From Syncephalastrum monosporum B8922 (taxonomy: Eukaryota > Mucoromycota > Mucoromycetes > Mucorales > Syncephalastraceae), in assembly GCA_000697355.1 (NCBI GenBank), contig JNEN01001015.1, positions 1 through 13,492 of the forward strand: a stretch of 13,492 nucleotides of DNA. Direction: 5' to 3'. Both the position numbers and the translations under genes were made by a program. The notes beneath the pieces were generated by a model. It searched no databases and was not told the origin of the DNA. It worked only from the letters and a program-made list of their open reading frames with translations. Positions within the stretch are counted from its first letter, which is position 1, and every line of letters starts with the position of its first letter. Shown here piece by piece: positions 1 to 8,200 of the stretch.

Positions 1-388
1 CGCGTGCTCACCGCACTGTATCGCGCTATCTACCTTTTTCACTACTTTTAGGGACCAACGTAGACTCAATCTACGCACCACATCGGTCATCATCGGCCGT
101 GCTGGGATCTACCACTTCATCTGGTTATTACGGATTACTCTACGTATACGACGTTAGTACTGTAGTTGTGAACGAGCGCATCTTATGCTTATGTAAAGTA
201 TAGCTGTGAATTTTATTGAAACAAAAGTTGAAATTGTACTTTTTCATTTGTAAGGGATAGTATATATACACATGTAGCTTGGTATACGCAAAAATTCGCT
301 AAAGCAAAGGGTAAGATTTTTAACAAAAAATAATTTTTTTGGAGACACGCGGCGGCGCCTTGCCACGGACGAATGATAAGTGGATTAT
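1..388. other. Intergenic region at the window start, no gene seen
   Basis: I see no convincing coding region here. A small perfect hairpin lies at 59-75, with 6-bp arms (CGTAGA/TCTACG) around a 5-nt loop. Positions 190-345 are AT-rich and probably form the 3' flank of the minus-strand gene that ends at 389. No RNA gene is recognisable, and the hairpin alone does not support one. Confidence 0.5.
212..217 (-). terminator. Candidate poly(A) signal for the minus-strand gene at 389-1486
   Basis: TTTATT on the plus strand reads AATAAA on the minus strand, about 170 nt past the stop codon at 391-389 and in an AT-rich stretch. The position suits a fungal 3' end. A hexamer like this is common in AT-rich DNA, so the call rests on its location. 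Confidence 0.35.
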
Positions 389-1486
389 TCAAGCGCCCAC
401 GCCCAGCACTCGGCACCAGCGATGGATTTTGTTTCGAGCGCCGTTAAGACGCGAAGACGAGAACACCTGATCATGGTAGGCGTCCTGTTTGTAGTGGCGG
501 ATGTCGGAAGCGAACCATTCTTGCGCTTCCTTTTCTTGAACCAGGTCGTAGTCTTCATCTTCCTGGACATGGTCATAGTCGTCGTCATCGTCCTCGTTGC
601 TGGTACCAAAGAAGTCGTCGTCGATCTCTTGCTTGTCGATCGAGACCCACTTTTCATCATCCTCGGCCACAGCCTGGCGCATTGCCTCAGCGGCAGCGGC
701 TGGGAAGCAGCTGTACTCATCTTCATTGGCCTCCTCCTCCTCCTCCTCCTCCTCCTCCTCACCTTGGCACAGCGCACGGGGATGTTGTTGGAGCAGGTGC
801 TGAGCGACACGGCATAGGATGATACTCTTGTAGAGGAGACGGAACGAGTAGGAGCGTACAGTCAATGGCAGATTGCAGAGGAAAGACATGGTCAGCGAAT
901 GGCTGCTGCTTTGGACAGCCGCACCGGCGGTAGCAGCTGTGATGAGAAGAGGGCTACGCGCAGCATCATTGATCTCGTGTGCTTGTCTGGCAGCAGTAGA
1001 GGTGTAAAAGTAATACGTGTAGCTACGGCTGACACCACGCATGAATATGCCAGCTTGAGTGGTAGGCAGCACCGGGGCAACAAATCTTTGGAAAACCCGT
1101 TCAACGGCGGTCACGCAGTTTGACGTGAGCGAAGGGACACAGTAAGGTGGCAGATTAAAAGGTCCGTGGCCATGGAACATCCCACGCTTAATGCAGCTGG
1201 AAAGGTACTTCTGGCGTTGCTGTACAATCTCGTCCTTGTCATCCAGCATGTCGTAAGTGTCATCGTTGCCGATAGTGTCAGAAGAAGCGATAGCCTGATG
1301 CTCTTGAAGCATGTCCTTGCACGGCCAGCTGCTAGTCAAGACGCTGATAAGACCATGACCCATCGCACAAAGAGGCCGGAAAATCCAAGCGTTGAGGGGC
1401 GAGTCCAACTGGTCTTGAGCCATCCCAGACGCACCGCGGGTGTGGTTAGAAGCAGATTTGAAGGGGTTCAATGAGAAAAAGAGCAT
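389..1486 (-). CDS. Hypothetical protein with poly-Glu tract and acidic C-terminal region
   Basis: This is an open frame of 366 codons (365 aa plus stop), starting at the first ATG (1486-1484) and ending with TGA at 391-389. I do not recognise a family. The first 240 residues are mixed, with hydrophobic stretches around residues 178-193 (rich in Ala, Thr and Leu) and 197-225 (rich in Leu, Ser, Tyr and Ile) that might be membrane segments or an amphipathic organelle-targeted part. After them comes a run of ten Glu from a (GAG)10 microsatellite. The final third is very acidic, with a DDDDD run and repeated motifs such as VQEDEDYDLVQEKE. The 50 nt upstream of the start are almost pure pyrimidine on the coding strand, as in many fungal promoters and leaders, and a poly(A)-like hexamer lies downstream. 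No intron is needed. Length and composition make a real gene likely, but poly-acidic low-complexity frames can also arise by chance over microsatellites. Confidence 0.55.
   Translation of the reverse strand: MLFFSLNPFKSASNHTRGASGMAQDQLDSPLNAWIFRPLCAMGHGLISVLTSSWPCKDMLQEHQAIASSDTIGNDDTYDMLDDKDEIVQQRQKYLSSCIKRGMFHGHGPFNLPPYCVPSLTSNCVTAVERVFQRFVAPVLPTTQAGIFMRGVSRSYTYYFYTSTAARQAHEINDAARSPLLITAATAGAAVQSSSHSLTMSFLCNLPLTVRSYSFRLLYKSIILCRVAQHLLQQHPRALCQGEEEEEEEEEEANEDEYSCFPAAAAEAMRQAVAEDDEKWVSIDKQEIDDDFFGTSNEDDDDDYDHVQEDEDYDLVQEKEAQEWFASDIRHYKQDAYHDQVFSSSRLNGARNKIHRWCRVLGVGA
731..760. repeat. Perfect (CTC)10 trinucleotide microsatellite
   Basis: Ten uninterrupted CTC units on the plus strand encode ten consecutive Glu residues in the minus-strand gene. 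The repeat unit is a codon multiple, so copy-number change would alter the poly-Glu length without shifting the frame. Confidence 0.95.
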
Positions 1487-2361
1487 GGTCAATCAAGAAA
1501 AAGAAAGATCGAGGAGCAGAGGAAGAAGAAAAAAAGAATAGCGTGTAAGTATCCCTCAGTAAACGCGTCCTCGTCCTTTCCTCTGGGTCTGTTCGCTGTT
1601 CCAACGATAAATGATAATCAGCATAAACAGTGCCCCCCAACATCTACGCTATGTGAGAACTCAAAGCCTCTATATGCATCTTGTGACAACCACATCACCA
1701 CCATGCGACGGTACAACACGAGTGGCGTAAGCATATGAAAATATAACTTTTTATTGACCTTCAAATTCAGATAATATCTCTTTATGATTCATATTTTATG
1801 TAGGTATGTAGGTATAGTATTCTTTATCGTTGTTCCATTTTGTATTTCATAATGAGGATATGACAGCCGTCTTTATTTTTCTTTTTCTTCTCTTCTCTTC
1901 TCTTCTCTTTCTTTTCTTTTCTATCTTTGTTTTTCTTAGCTTTTTTTTCTTTTTTTTTGTCAGAAAAGTGTTAGACCTATTATGGGATCATCTCTGGGTT
2001 ACACATCGGCACGTCCCGCCGCATTGACAGTTGAAGTGGATTATCTGCATTGTAACTTTGTTCTTTCCACATTCTGTGTTACAACAGCAGATCACAACTG
2101 GAGTTTGTCGTTGACAGTTCCACTGCCTCTACCAGAGCATAAGGAAAATTATAAGAGTGATCGCAAGATTTATAAAGAGAGGAAGATGTATGTTTGATTT
2201 TTATCCTATGGATGAGGCCATCTGTCTGATTTCTCTTGCGTTTGATGGCACGGGGTGTAGCTGGGTCTCTGACGCATAAGAGTAAACATGCTCCGCGGAA
2301 AGACGGCAAACCCACACATTGGGAACGCGCTAATAAATCACTTTTGTTTATCAACTTTTGC
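1487..2361. other. AT-rich intergenic region, no gene accepted
   Basis: Positions 1493-1545 are purine-rich on the plus strand, which is the pyrimidine-rich leader or promoter of the minus-strand gene. The rest is AT-rich. Short frames such as 1982-2197 (plus, 71 codons) have no recognisable motif and no splice or poly(A) context that would make them convincing. A two-copy 8-bp repeat (ATGTAGGT) sits near 1798-1813. Confidence 0.5.
1870..1962. repeat. Long pyrimidine tract with CTTCT pentamer repeats
   Basis: This is an almost pure C/T stretch on the plus strand with about four tandem CTTCT units from 1887, followed by T runs. It could be a simple-sequence expansion or a fungal CT-rich promoter element. 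No credible coding start follows it, so I list it only as a simple repeat. Confidence 0.8.
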
Positions 2362-2726
2362 TCAATTTTCTCATGACATGGTGTCGTCATCGATTGTCAT
2401 CTTTGTCTATCCATTGCTTTCGCTTAAAAAGATCTCTATGAACACTCTGCGGACTGACACATCAGCAAGCAACCAGAAGAGCTAGAACACAAGGTAGATC
2501 ACTCTTTTATATTCAAAAATAATAAAGGGGAAAGAAAAAAAACAAAGAGAGAGAGCGACAGAGAGAGAGGAATTTCCGCAGCAAGACTCTCACGTTCACA
2601 CGTGCACGCGAGACAGGACCAGGCTGCTGGAACCAAAAGGTTCTATGGACGATAAAGAACGGTCTGGATGACTGTGTCGTTTTCTTCATACCTCTTCCAC
2701 TTCCTTTGCCTTCTTTTTTCCTATGG
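2362..2726 (+). repeat. Transposon leader repeat, left copy
   Basis: This segment aligns almost end to end with the reverse complement of 13136-13492. By eye it is about 90% identical, with only a few 1-3 nt indels in A, GA and T runs. It includes a GA-rich tract at 2545-2570. The match ends at the shared CCTATGG, immediately before the transposase-like coding sequence. The two copies probably descend from the same transposon family inserted in opposite orientations. Confidence 0.85.
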
Positions 2727-3258
2727 TACATTATAGTGGTTCTGAACACTGCCGATAAAGTTAAAACTCTCGTCTTCAAGCAAGCTGGCTGGAACATCAC
2801 GAAAACCGCCAATGAACTGAATGTGTCACGAAGGACCGTTTGCAAGGCCACATCTGACTACGAGTAGTATGGACACCACGAGCGAAGGGAGGGTTCCGGA
2901 TGCCCCAGAAAACTCACGGAACGTGACGAGCGTCTCTTGCTACGCGAAGTCAAGAAGGGTCGTCGCGCTCCCCTGCAAGACATTACGCAGAAATCTGGTC
3001 TCAATGACAGCACCAAGACCTGTTTGGCGATCCCTCAAACGTGCTGGCATCCAATCTCGAGTTGCGAAGAACAAGCCGCTCCTGACGGAGAAGCACAAGG
3101 AGAACGCCTTGCCTTCGCGAAGAAACACAAGACCGGGACCCTTGAGGACTGGAAAAAGATGTTGTGGACCAAAGAGGACAGTTTCGAAAAAGGCAAGAAA
3201 ACTGGTCAGGTTCACGTCTGCCGCTCGAAGGACGAGGCCAACCTCATGTGGTCATCAT
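2721..3258 (+). pseudogene. Tc1/mariner transposase pseudogene, truncated and frameshifted
   Basis: The reading starts in the frame of position 2721 with a helix-turn-helix-like stretch (KQAGWNITKTANELNVSRRT). A TAG stop follows at 2865-2867. The same frame resumes with GSGCPRKLTERDERLLLREV (from 2892), which matches the linker between the two DNA-binding subdomains of Tc1-family transposases, where GRPR is usual. The homology then shifts to the +1 frame at about 3005-3120 (RSLKRAGIQSRVAKNKPLLT) and returns for AFAKKHKTGTLEDWKKMLW. The motif that normally carries the first catalytic Asp of the DDE/D triad (WSDES-like) reads WTKEDSF here, so that Asp appears to be lost. The sequence leaves the family around Met-Trp at 3258, before the second and third catalytic residues. 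This copy cannot encode an active enzyme. Confidence 0.85.
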
Positions 3259-3281
3259 CACAAAGCAAGATCAGGACGAAA

Positions 3282-3344
3282 CTGGCTGGTGTTGGCTTTA
3301 TTCTGGCTAGTATTAGCTTTATCCTGGTCAGTTTTAAATCTTTG
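3282..3344. repeat. 21-bp tandem repeat, about three degenerate units
   Basis: Units at 3282-3302, 3303-3323 and 3324-3344 share the pattern CTGGCTRGTRTTRGCTTTAT, and the third is poorly conserved. The array lies just beyond the break in the transposase homology, so it may mark the deletion junction of the element or be flanking host DNA. Confidence 0.65.
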
Positions 3345-3506
3345 ACGAGTGCACGCCGTTTGCTGATCATTACCGTGTATGAATGCAGAGTACCAATCAT
3401 GAACAAGGCGAAGAAGGCGAAGGGAAAGCCCTTTTTTTTCCAGCTGCCATGCTACCCATGGGCTGACCAATGCTTTGTGTTGAGCAAAGAATCATTTGCT
3501 CCACAT

Positions 3507-3935
3507 ATGCATAAAACACCTCTAGATCCAATTGTCGCCCTCGGATCGTTCTTTGTGGAACAGAAGCGATCATTGGCAAAGCATGTGCGCAATAATGATC
3601 CGACCATACGAGAACTATATGGCCTCGCCCGGCGTATCTTCGAAAACCAAATCATGACAGAAGACTTAGAGACAAGTCGTTTACTGCAGGTCATCGAAGA
3701 TGCAGAGGCACGTTATGGCACGGCCATAGGCATGCTTGAGGACGAGGGCGCCGATCCCGACGCGAGAAAGCGAACTGCTGATTTTCTTAAGGAAGGCATG
3801 GCCTTACTGCAGACGTACAAGCGCCAGCACATCGCCAGCCGGTCAGCATCGCCCACGTCGTCACCAAGTTCGCCTGTCCAAGACGCGAGACACTCGTCGG
3901 AAGAACACTCGGGAGATCAAAAGGATATGACTTAG
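3507..3935 (+). CDS. Hypothetical protein or 3' exon, helical with Ser/Pro-rich tail
   Basis: The frame from ATG 3507 to TAG 3933-3935 gives 142 aa. I do not recognise the family. About residues 1-105 have the spacing of an amphipathic helical domain (for example RSLAKHVRNNDPTIRELYGL and IEDAEARYGTAIGMLEDEGA). Residues 110-142 are Ser/Pro/Asp/Glu-rich and look disordered. The frame stays open upstream to and through the transposase remnant. An in-frame ATG at 3399 would add a Lys-rich N-terminus, and TTTTTTTTCCAG ending at 3441 could be a splice acceptor instead. The frame could therefore be a small complete gene, or the last exon of a gene whose 5' part was lost when the transposon decayed next to it. 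The sequence does not decide which. Confidence 0.45.
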   Translation: MHKTPLDPIVALGSFFVEQKRSLAKHVRNNDPTIRELYGLARRIFENQIMTEDLETSRLLQVIEDAEARYGTAIGMLEDEGADPDARKRTADFLKEGMALLQTYKRQHIASRSASPTSSPSSPVQDARHSSEEHSGDQKDMT

Positions 3936-4061
3936 GCGAGATTATAACTTATCTGCGTATAAATTATCCGCGCGGCTACTGTATGTCGAACGTTGCATGC
4001 ACCAGATCGGTGATGACACCATGAACTGGAAAGCATGTTGCAATAGTGGCCGATTAGAAGG

Positions 4062-4446
4062 TTATCTTTTAACTATTCGACGCATGCCAGTCTTAAGGAT
4101 GCATACAATCGCTACAAAAAAGGAGATAGAGAGAATAGATATGGTACTTGATCGATTATACGCAAAGCAATAACGCTTACTCATTCCATCTGCTTTGGCT
4201 CTGAAGCAATGAATAGTTTAGTTTACGAAGTATGGTAGCTTATAATAGATTCACTTACCTTTGATGTTGTTCAATTGCTTCGAGCATAAGCTTGGCACCC
4301 CAGCTGGCAACGCACGCACGGAGAGAAAGATAAGGAGAAGCCTGCAACTGAGCGCCGTATCTTCGGCGGAGGGGCACATGGTCCCAGGATACGCCAGGCG
4401 AGAAGTTGAGGTCGCGGTAGACCTTGCTTTTGATAGCTCCAGTCAT
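4062..4446 (-). CDS. Candidate small spliced gene, function unknown
   Basis: On the minus strand an open exon runs from ATG 4446 to 4259 and ends CAAAG before a consensus donor GTAAGT (4258-4253). The matching acceptor TTGCTTCAG ends at 4201, giving a 58-nt intron, and the frame then continues to TAA at 4064-4062. This predicts 108 aa. A second possible intron (4180-4112, GTAAGC to TTTTTTGTAG, 69 nt, phase-neutral) would shorten it to 85 aa. The frame is also open upstream to an AG at 4478-4477, adding VACENIRGSN before the Met, so a longer gene with an upstream exon is possible. I tried and failed to find a convincing upstream exon at 4480-4820. The peptide (for example SWDHVPLRRRYGAQLQASPY) matches no family I can name. 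The support comes from splice signals only. Confidence 0.3.
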
Positions 4447-4478
4447 ATTGGAGCCTCTGATGTTCTCGCACGCGACCT

Positions 4479-5270
4479 CGTGCGCACGTTATGAGAACAG
4501 ACCAGTTTGTTTTTTTAGTCATGGTGAACGACGACACGGAACATGCCCTAGGCGAAATGCCGATTCCTGAGCAATGACTTTCGTACATGGACAACACTCG
4601 CACGATAGCAGATAGCAGTAAATGTAAAAGAGTCCTTGTCGATGGAAGTCCGTCCAGATCGGCGTAGGCACCTTATGCGGGCATCGCTCGTCTCAGAGAA
4701 TGGATTTCTGTGTGCAAAAGCGAAGGCCCTTTCCATTTTCATTCTGGGCACTAATTGCTGGAGTGAATTGGCTCTCCTACCCCGGGCGGTGGGTTGAACT
4801 TTGAGGTTAGATGCCATATTTCCCCGGAGTAATCCAGTAATTTTGTAGTCAAACAGTTTTTGCCGGACTAAACCAGTGTTTCGCTCCCTACCGTTAAAGT
4901 TGCTGCGCGGACAAGAAGAGGCCGAAGCTCTCGTCGTTGGTCTTTTGCTTGACGTCTCTAGCTCCGCGATAGCCTGTCAGGCTGGACCGTTATGTCAATG
5001 TAAGACCCCAAAAAACTAACTGTGAGCAGCACTAAGCGCAGCCACGACCTTTGCTCATGGCCTTTTCATTCATTTAGCACGCGTCAGCACGACAAAACCA
5101 TAGTTTAGTAAGCGCCATGCTTCAGATAAGCTAAGAACGCGCGTCAGTTCCAAATTCGGGAGATCAGTTGAACCGAGACTAAACGATAGGCCGCGCGTCG
5201 CGCACTTGTGCCCTAAAATCATTCATCTGCTCTTCTCTATCTATTATCTTTTTGGGGAGAATCCACCGCG
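4479..5270. other. Intergenic / upstream region of the proteasome activator gene
   Basis: No convincing gene is seen. The stretch 5221-5260 just before the start codon at 5271 is pyrimidine-rich. An ACGCGT hexamer occurs at 5079-5084, and related GCGCGTCAG and GCGCGTCGCG strings lie at about 5139 and 5193. I see no perfect match to the yeast Rpn4 proteasome element GGTGGCAAA. The nearest string is a partial TTTTTGCCGG at 4857-4866, too weak to call. Confidence 0.4.
4824..4878. repeat. Imperfect 16-bp direct repeat pair
   Basis: CCGGAGTAATCCAGTA (4824-4839) and CCGGACTAAACCAGTG (4863-4878) differ at three positions and lie 39 nt apart start to start. They sit about 400 nt upstream of the proteasome activator start codon. 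They may be chance or a pair of factor-binding sites. Confidence 0.4.
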
Positions 5271-8200
5271 ATGCCATCCGCTGATGCAGACTATGGACTG
5301 CCTCCTTACCTACAGGCGCTACCTTACGCCGATCGTATACAGACCGAGGCCGATGACTGGCTCGACAAGATCCTCCGCAATCTCGTCGTACACGCCAAAG
5401 CACGCAACTTTGCCCCCGGTGTTGTCATTTGGCTGCGACGACTCAACAGGTATGACCACACTACAACCACACACTACGGGAAAAGCGTCTCATACTGCTG
5501 GTAGCTACCTTGACCTGAAGCATCAACTGTCCTGTGAGACTCGGGCCAAGATCGTCCAACTTCTTTATGCAGTTATCACCACACCCGGCATGGATAGAAC
5601 ACTCCTCGAATACCTTTCCTCGCTTGCGACCCGCTTAATCAAGTACAGTCCCTGACAGCGCAATAGATTACATATACTTATCATACGTTCAGGAAACCCG
5701 ACATGCTTGGTGCCGAGTACCTGACCTTGCCATGGCGACCCTTGTATGAAACACTCGTCAAACTTGTGCCATCCAAAACCAAGGACAAGACCGTCATTTC
5801 AGACACGTGAGCATAAACACTGCACTCCTCCATTTCTGGATATGAACCCATTGCATAGGAAACCCATCATGGCTCTGGCGAGGTTGGCCGAATACGCGCA
5901 ACACTATTTCGAATCATCCGCGACGCAAGAAATTCTTGACGAGGTTTTGCCCAAATTTTCGCTCCATTTCGTCTCGGATGCATTGACAGCCCAAGCCTAC
6001 CTCATCTACTTTCTGCCTACAACCACGCGCAAGCACTCAATCACCCACGCACCCCTCGACGCTGTCTCTCTGTCACCCAACACCTATCTCCCGACCCTCT
6101 TCTCGTTATGGACCTTGTTGACTGCCTCGCCCACCTACGACATGCAGTTTGCAGACTTTATGGCTCGTGTCGCCGAAGCCAACATTGCCGACCCCACCAC
6201 CGTAGAAGTCGGCATTTTTACTCAGTCCCAAGTCAAGTTTATGTACACTGTCACTCTGCGCATGATGAATCTGCCTGTCGGGAGTCAAGGACGGGAAGGA
6301 GGTGGTAACTCGGGATCCACAGGTGTGGGTAGTTTGGGTGTCAAGACAGACGTGCTCGCTGGGAGAGCCCTCTTCCTGCGTAAAAAGACGGTAAGCCATC
6401 TGGCCTGAGAGATTTACCCGAGTCTGACCTAGATTTGTCTTTGTCTGTAGCAAAAATTCAAAGCCGTGGCTCGATTCATGGTGAATACGATGGTGCCCAA
6501 CCAGGACGGGTCGTGCCTTTCACTCTCTCTGCTCTCCGACTTGGTGCAAGCGATTGAGCTGTATTTCCATCCTTCCAACCACGGTGCCTGGGTCTATGCG
6601 CTTACGGGCTTCATCAAGTATCTGGCAGTTGCTTTCCATACTCGCTGGAACTATGGTAAATAGGGACGCATGGTTTGACACGTGGGCTGACATAGTCTAT
6701 TAGAACAAGAGGAAGACTGTCCCATTCCAAAGGAACGCCGTCTGACGTCTGACATTCGAAAACACTTTGTACTCGCCCTGCGACCACTTGCTTACCTGAG
6801 CATGTTTGGCAAGGACCAGTACGTTGTAGGAATGACTCAGCAAGTGCTGAAACATCTGGCCTGTAAGTCGTATCACTTATCCAAGACATATCCTTACGCT
6901 TCCCAATTAATAGGGCTAGAACCTAATTTAATTTTCCCTGGTCTGCTTGAACGCGTCTACCCTTCTCTCGAAACGCTTACGGAGACACACCGCACAACCA
7001 GTGCACTGGCTATTCTGGCTGATATTGCACTGCCGCTGTTTTCCCGAGACCATTATCCCGCGGGTGGTAAGCACCTGCTGCCCTTGCTTCATTTGGCTCT
7101 GCCTGGTATCGACACGAATGATCCCACCAAAACCATCGCGGCCGCCATGTTTATCACCAGCGCGATCATCACAGTGCCTGTCGCCGATCTGACACGACAC
7201 GGCGAGCACGACGTTGATCTCCGTTACGAGGGCATGGATATTGATGCTATGGACGAAGAAGCGGAAATCCCACGCGAAGAGGAAGACAAGCTTTGCAAGG
7301 CGACAACGGAACAGTTTGAAGAGTGGTTACCTATGTTCCTGCGACGTGTGTTTACGGTGGTATGTGTATCAACGACAGCGCCCAAAGTTGTTTTAACCTT
7401 TCTACTTAGTTGGAAAATCTAACGCCCGAGCAAAATGCGAAACACTCGGACGACTTGGAGAGCAGTGTAACACACATGCTGATTGTAAGTGAATCTCCCC
7501 TTGGTCCGATTTAAGCTCAACTGTCTACCTATTAGCATACGTGCACAGAAGTATTTGGCCAACTTTCCGACGAACTCTATGACCTTGCTCTGAACATGGT
7601 AGTTCAATTCGCGACAGCACAAGTGCTCCCAAATGCGGTGATGGATGTGGGGTGCCTCTGCTCGGCCATTGTCACAGTGAATCCCCAGAAAGCAAGCAAA
7701 AAGTTCATACCTATTTGTATTGCCAACATCAAATCGGAGCTTGAGCACGGTGCCTCCTCCACCATGCTGAATTCTGCCTCTTCCGAGATCATCCAATCCG
7801 ACTCAACGCTGCACTGGTATCAAAAAATTCTAATGGACGTCGTCCATGGCATGGGCTCCGAGGTTCTGAAATACAAGAATGAGTTGAATGAGATTATCGC
7901 GGAATCAATTGCCAAGTGCAAGAGTTACCGTGGTTTCAAGTGGGCTTCTTTCTTACTCGGCTATACCTTGCGCACAATTTGTGAGATCTACCCCACAGAA
8001 TACCGCAGCTTGCCGCCACAGCAGTGGAGCGATCGAGGTAATGGCAAAAAAAAAAAATAGTCTTCGTTAAACATGAGGCTCACGTTTTCATCTCCAGAAA
8101 AAATGGCCAAGTCTCACTTGCTTTGGGGCAAAACGGTCAAGGCAAGCGACATTGACATTAGCTGGCACGTTTCATCCGAAGCCGAAAAGACCTATGCCAT

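Larger units (their letters stand above)
2362..3258 (+). mobile_element. Decayed, 3'-truncated Tc1/mariner-type DNA transposon
   Basis: The element consists of a 365-bp noncoding leader, repeated in inverted orientation at 13136-13492, followed directly by a broken Tc1-type transposase reading frame. The 3' part of the transposase and any right terminal inverted repeat are missing, and homology to the family stops around 3258. The left limit is uncertain because the other copy runs off the window end. I could not identify TA target-site duplications or terminal inverted repeats. Confidence 0.7.

Noticed and set aside
59..75. Hairpin as part of a tRNA or small RNA
   Set aside because: Only a 6-bp stem is present. 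There is no cloverleaf, no A/B box pair and no poly-T terminator.
380..817. Plus-strand open frame of 145 codons opposite the acidic minus-strand gene
   Set aside because: It is the complement of a low-complexity, codon-repeat region. Its Leu/Val runs come from antisense reading of Asp/Glu codons.
2079..2390. Minus-strand 103-codon frame overlapping the left edge of the transposon leader
   Set aside because: It has no recognisable motif, partly overlaps repeat DNA and lacks gene context.
2513..2851. Antisense frame across the transposon leader with a peptide (QQPGPV...ARVNVRVLLRK) also seen in the right copy
   Set aside because: The peptide is shared because the DNA is shared. The frame is interrupted differently elsewhere, and there is no sign of selection on the protein rather than the DNA.
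4548..4817. Minus-strand 89-codon frame as a possible upstream exon of the 4062-4446 candidate
   Set aside because: I could not find a donor and acceptor pair that joins it in phase to the exon at 4476-4259, and its composition is unremarkable.
4857..4866. Possible Rpn4/PACE-like proteasome control element upstream of the Blm10 gene
   Set aside because: Only the core TTTTTGCC agrees, the flanking bases do not, and Rpn4-type control is not established outside ascomycete yeasts.
5271..5504. First exon read through to the TAG at 5502-5504 as a stand-alone 77-aa gene
   Set aside because: Family homology stops at Arg-Leu-Asn at the GTATGA donor and continues after the 55-nt intron, so the tail is intronic.
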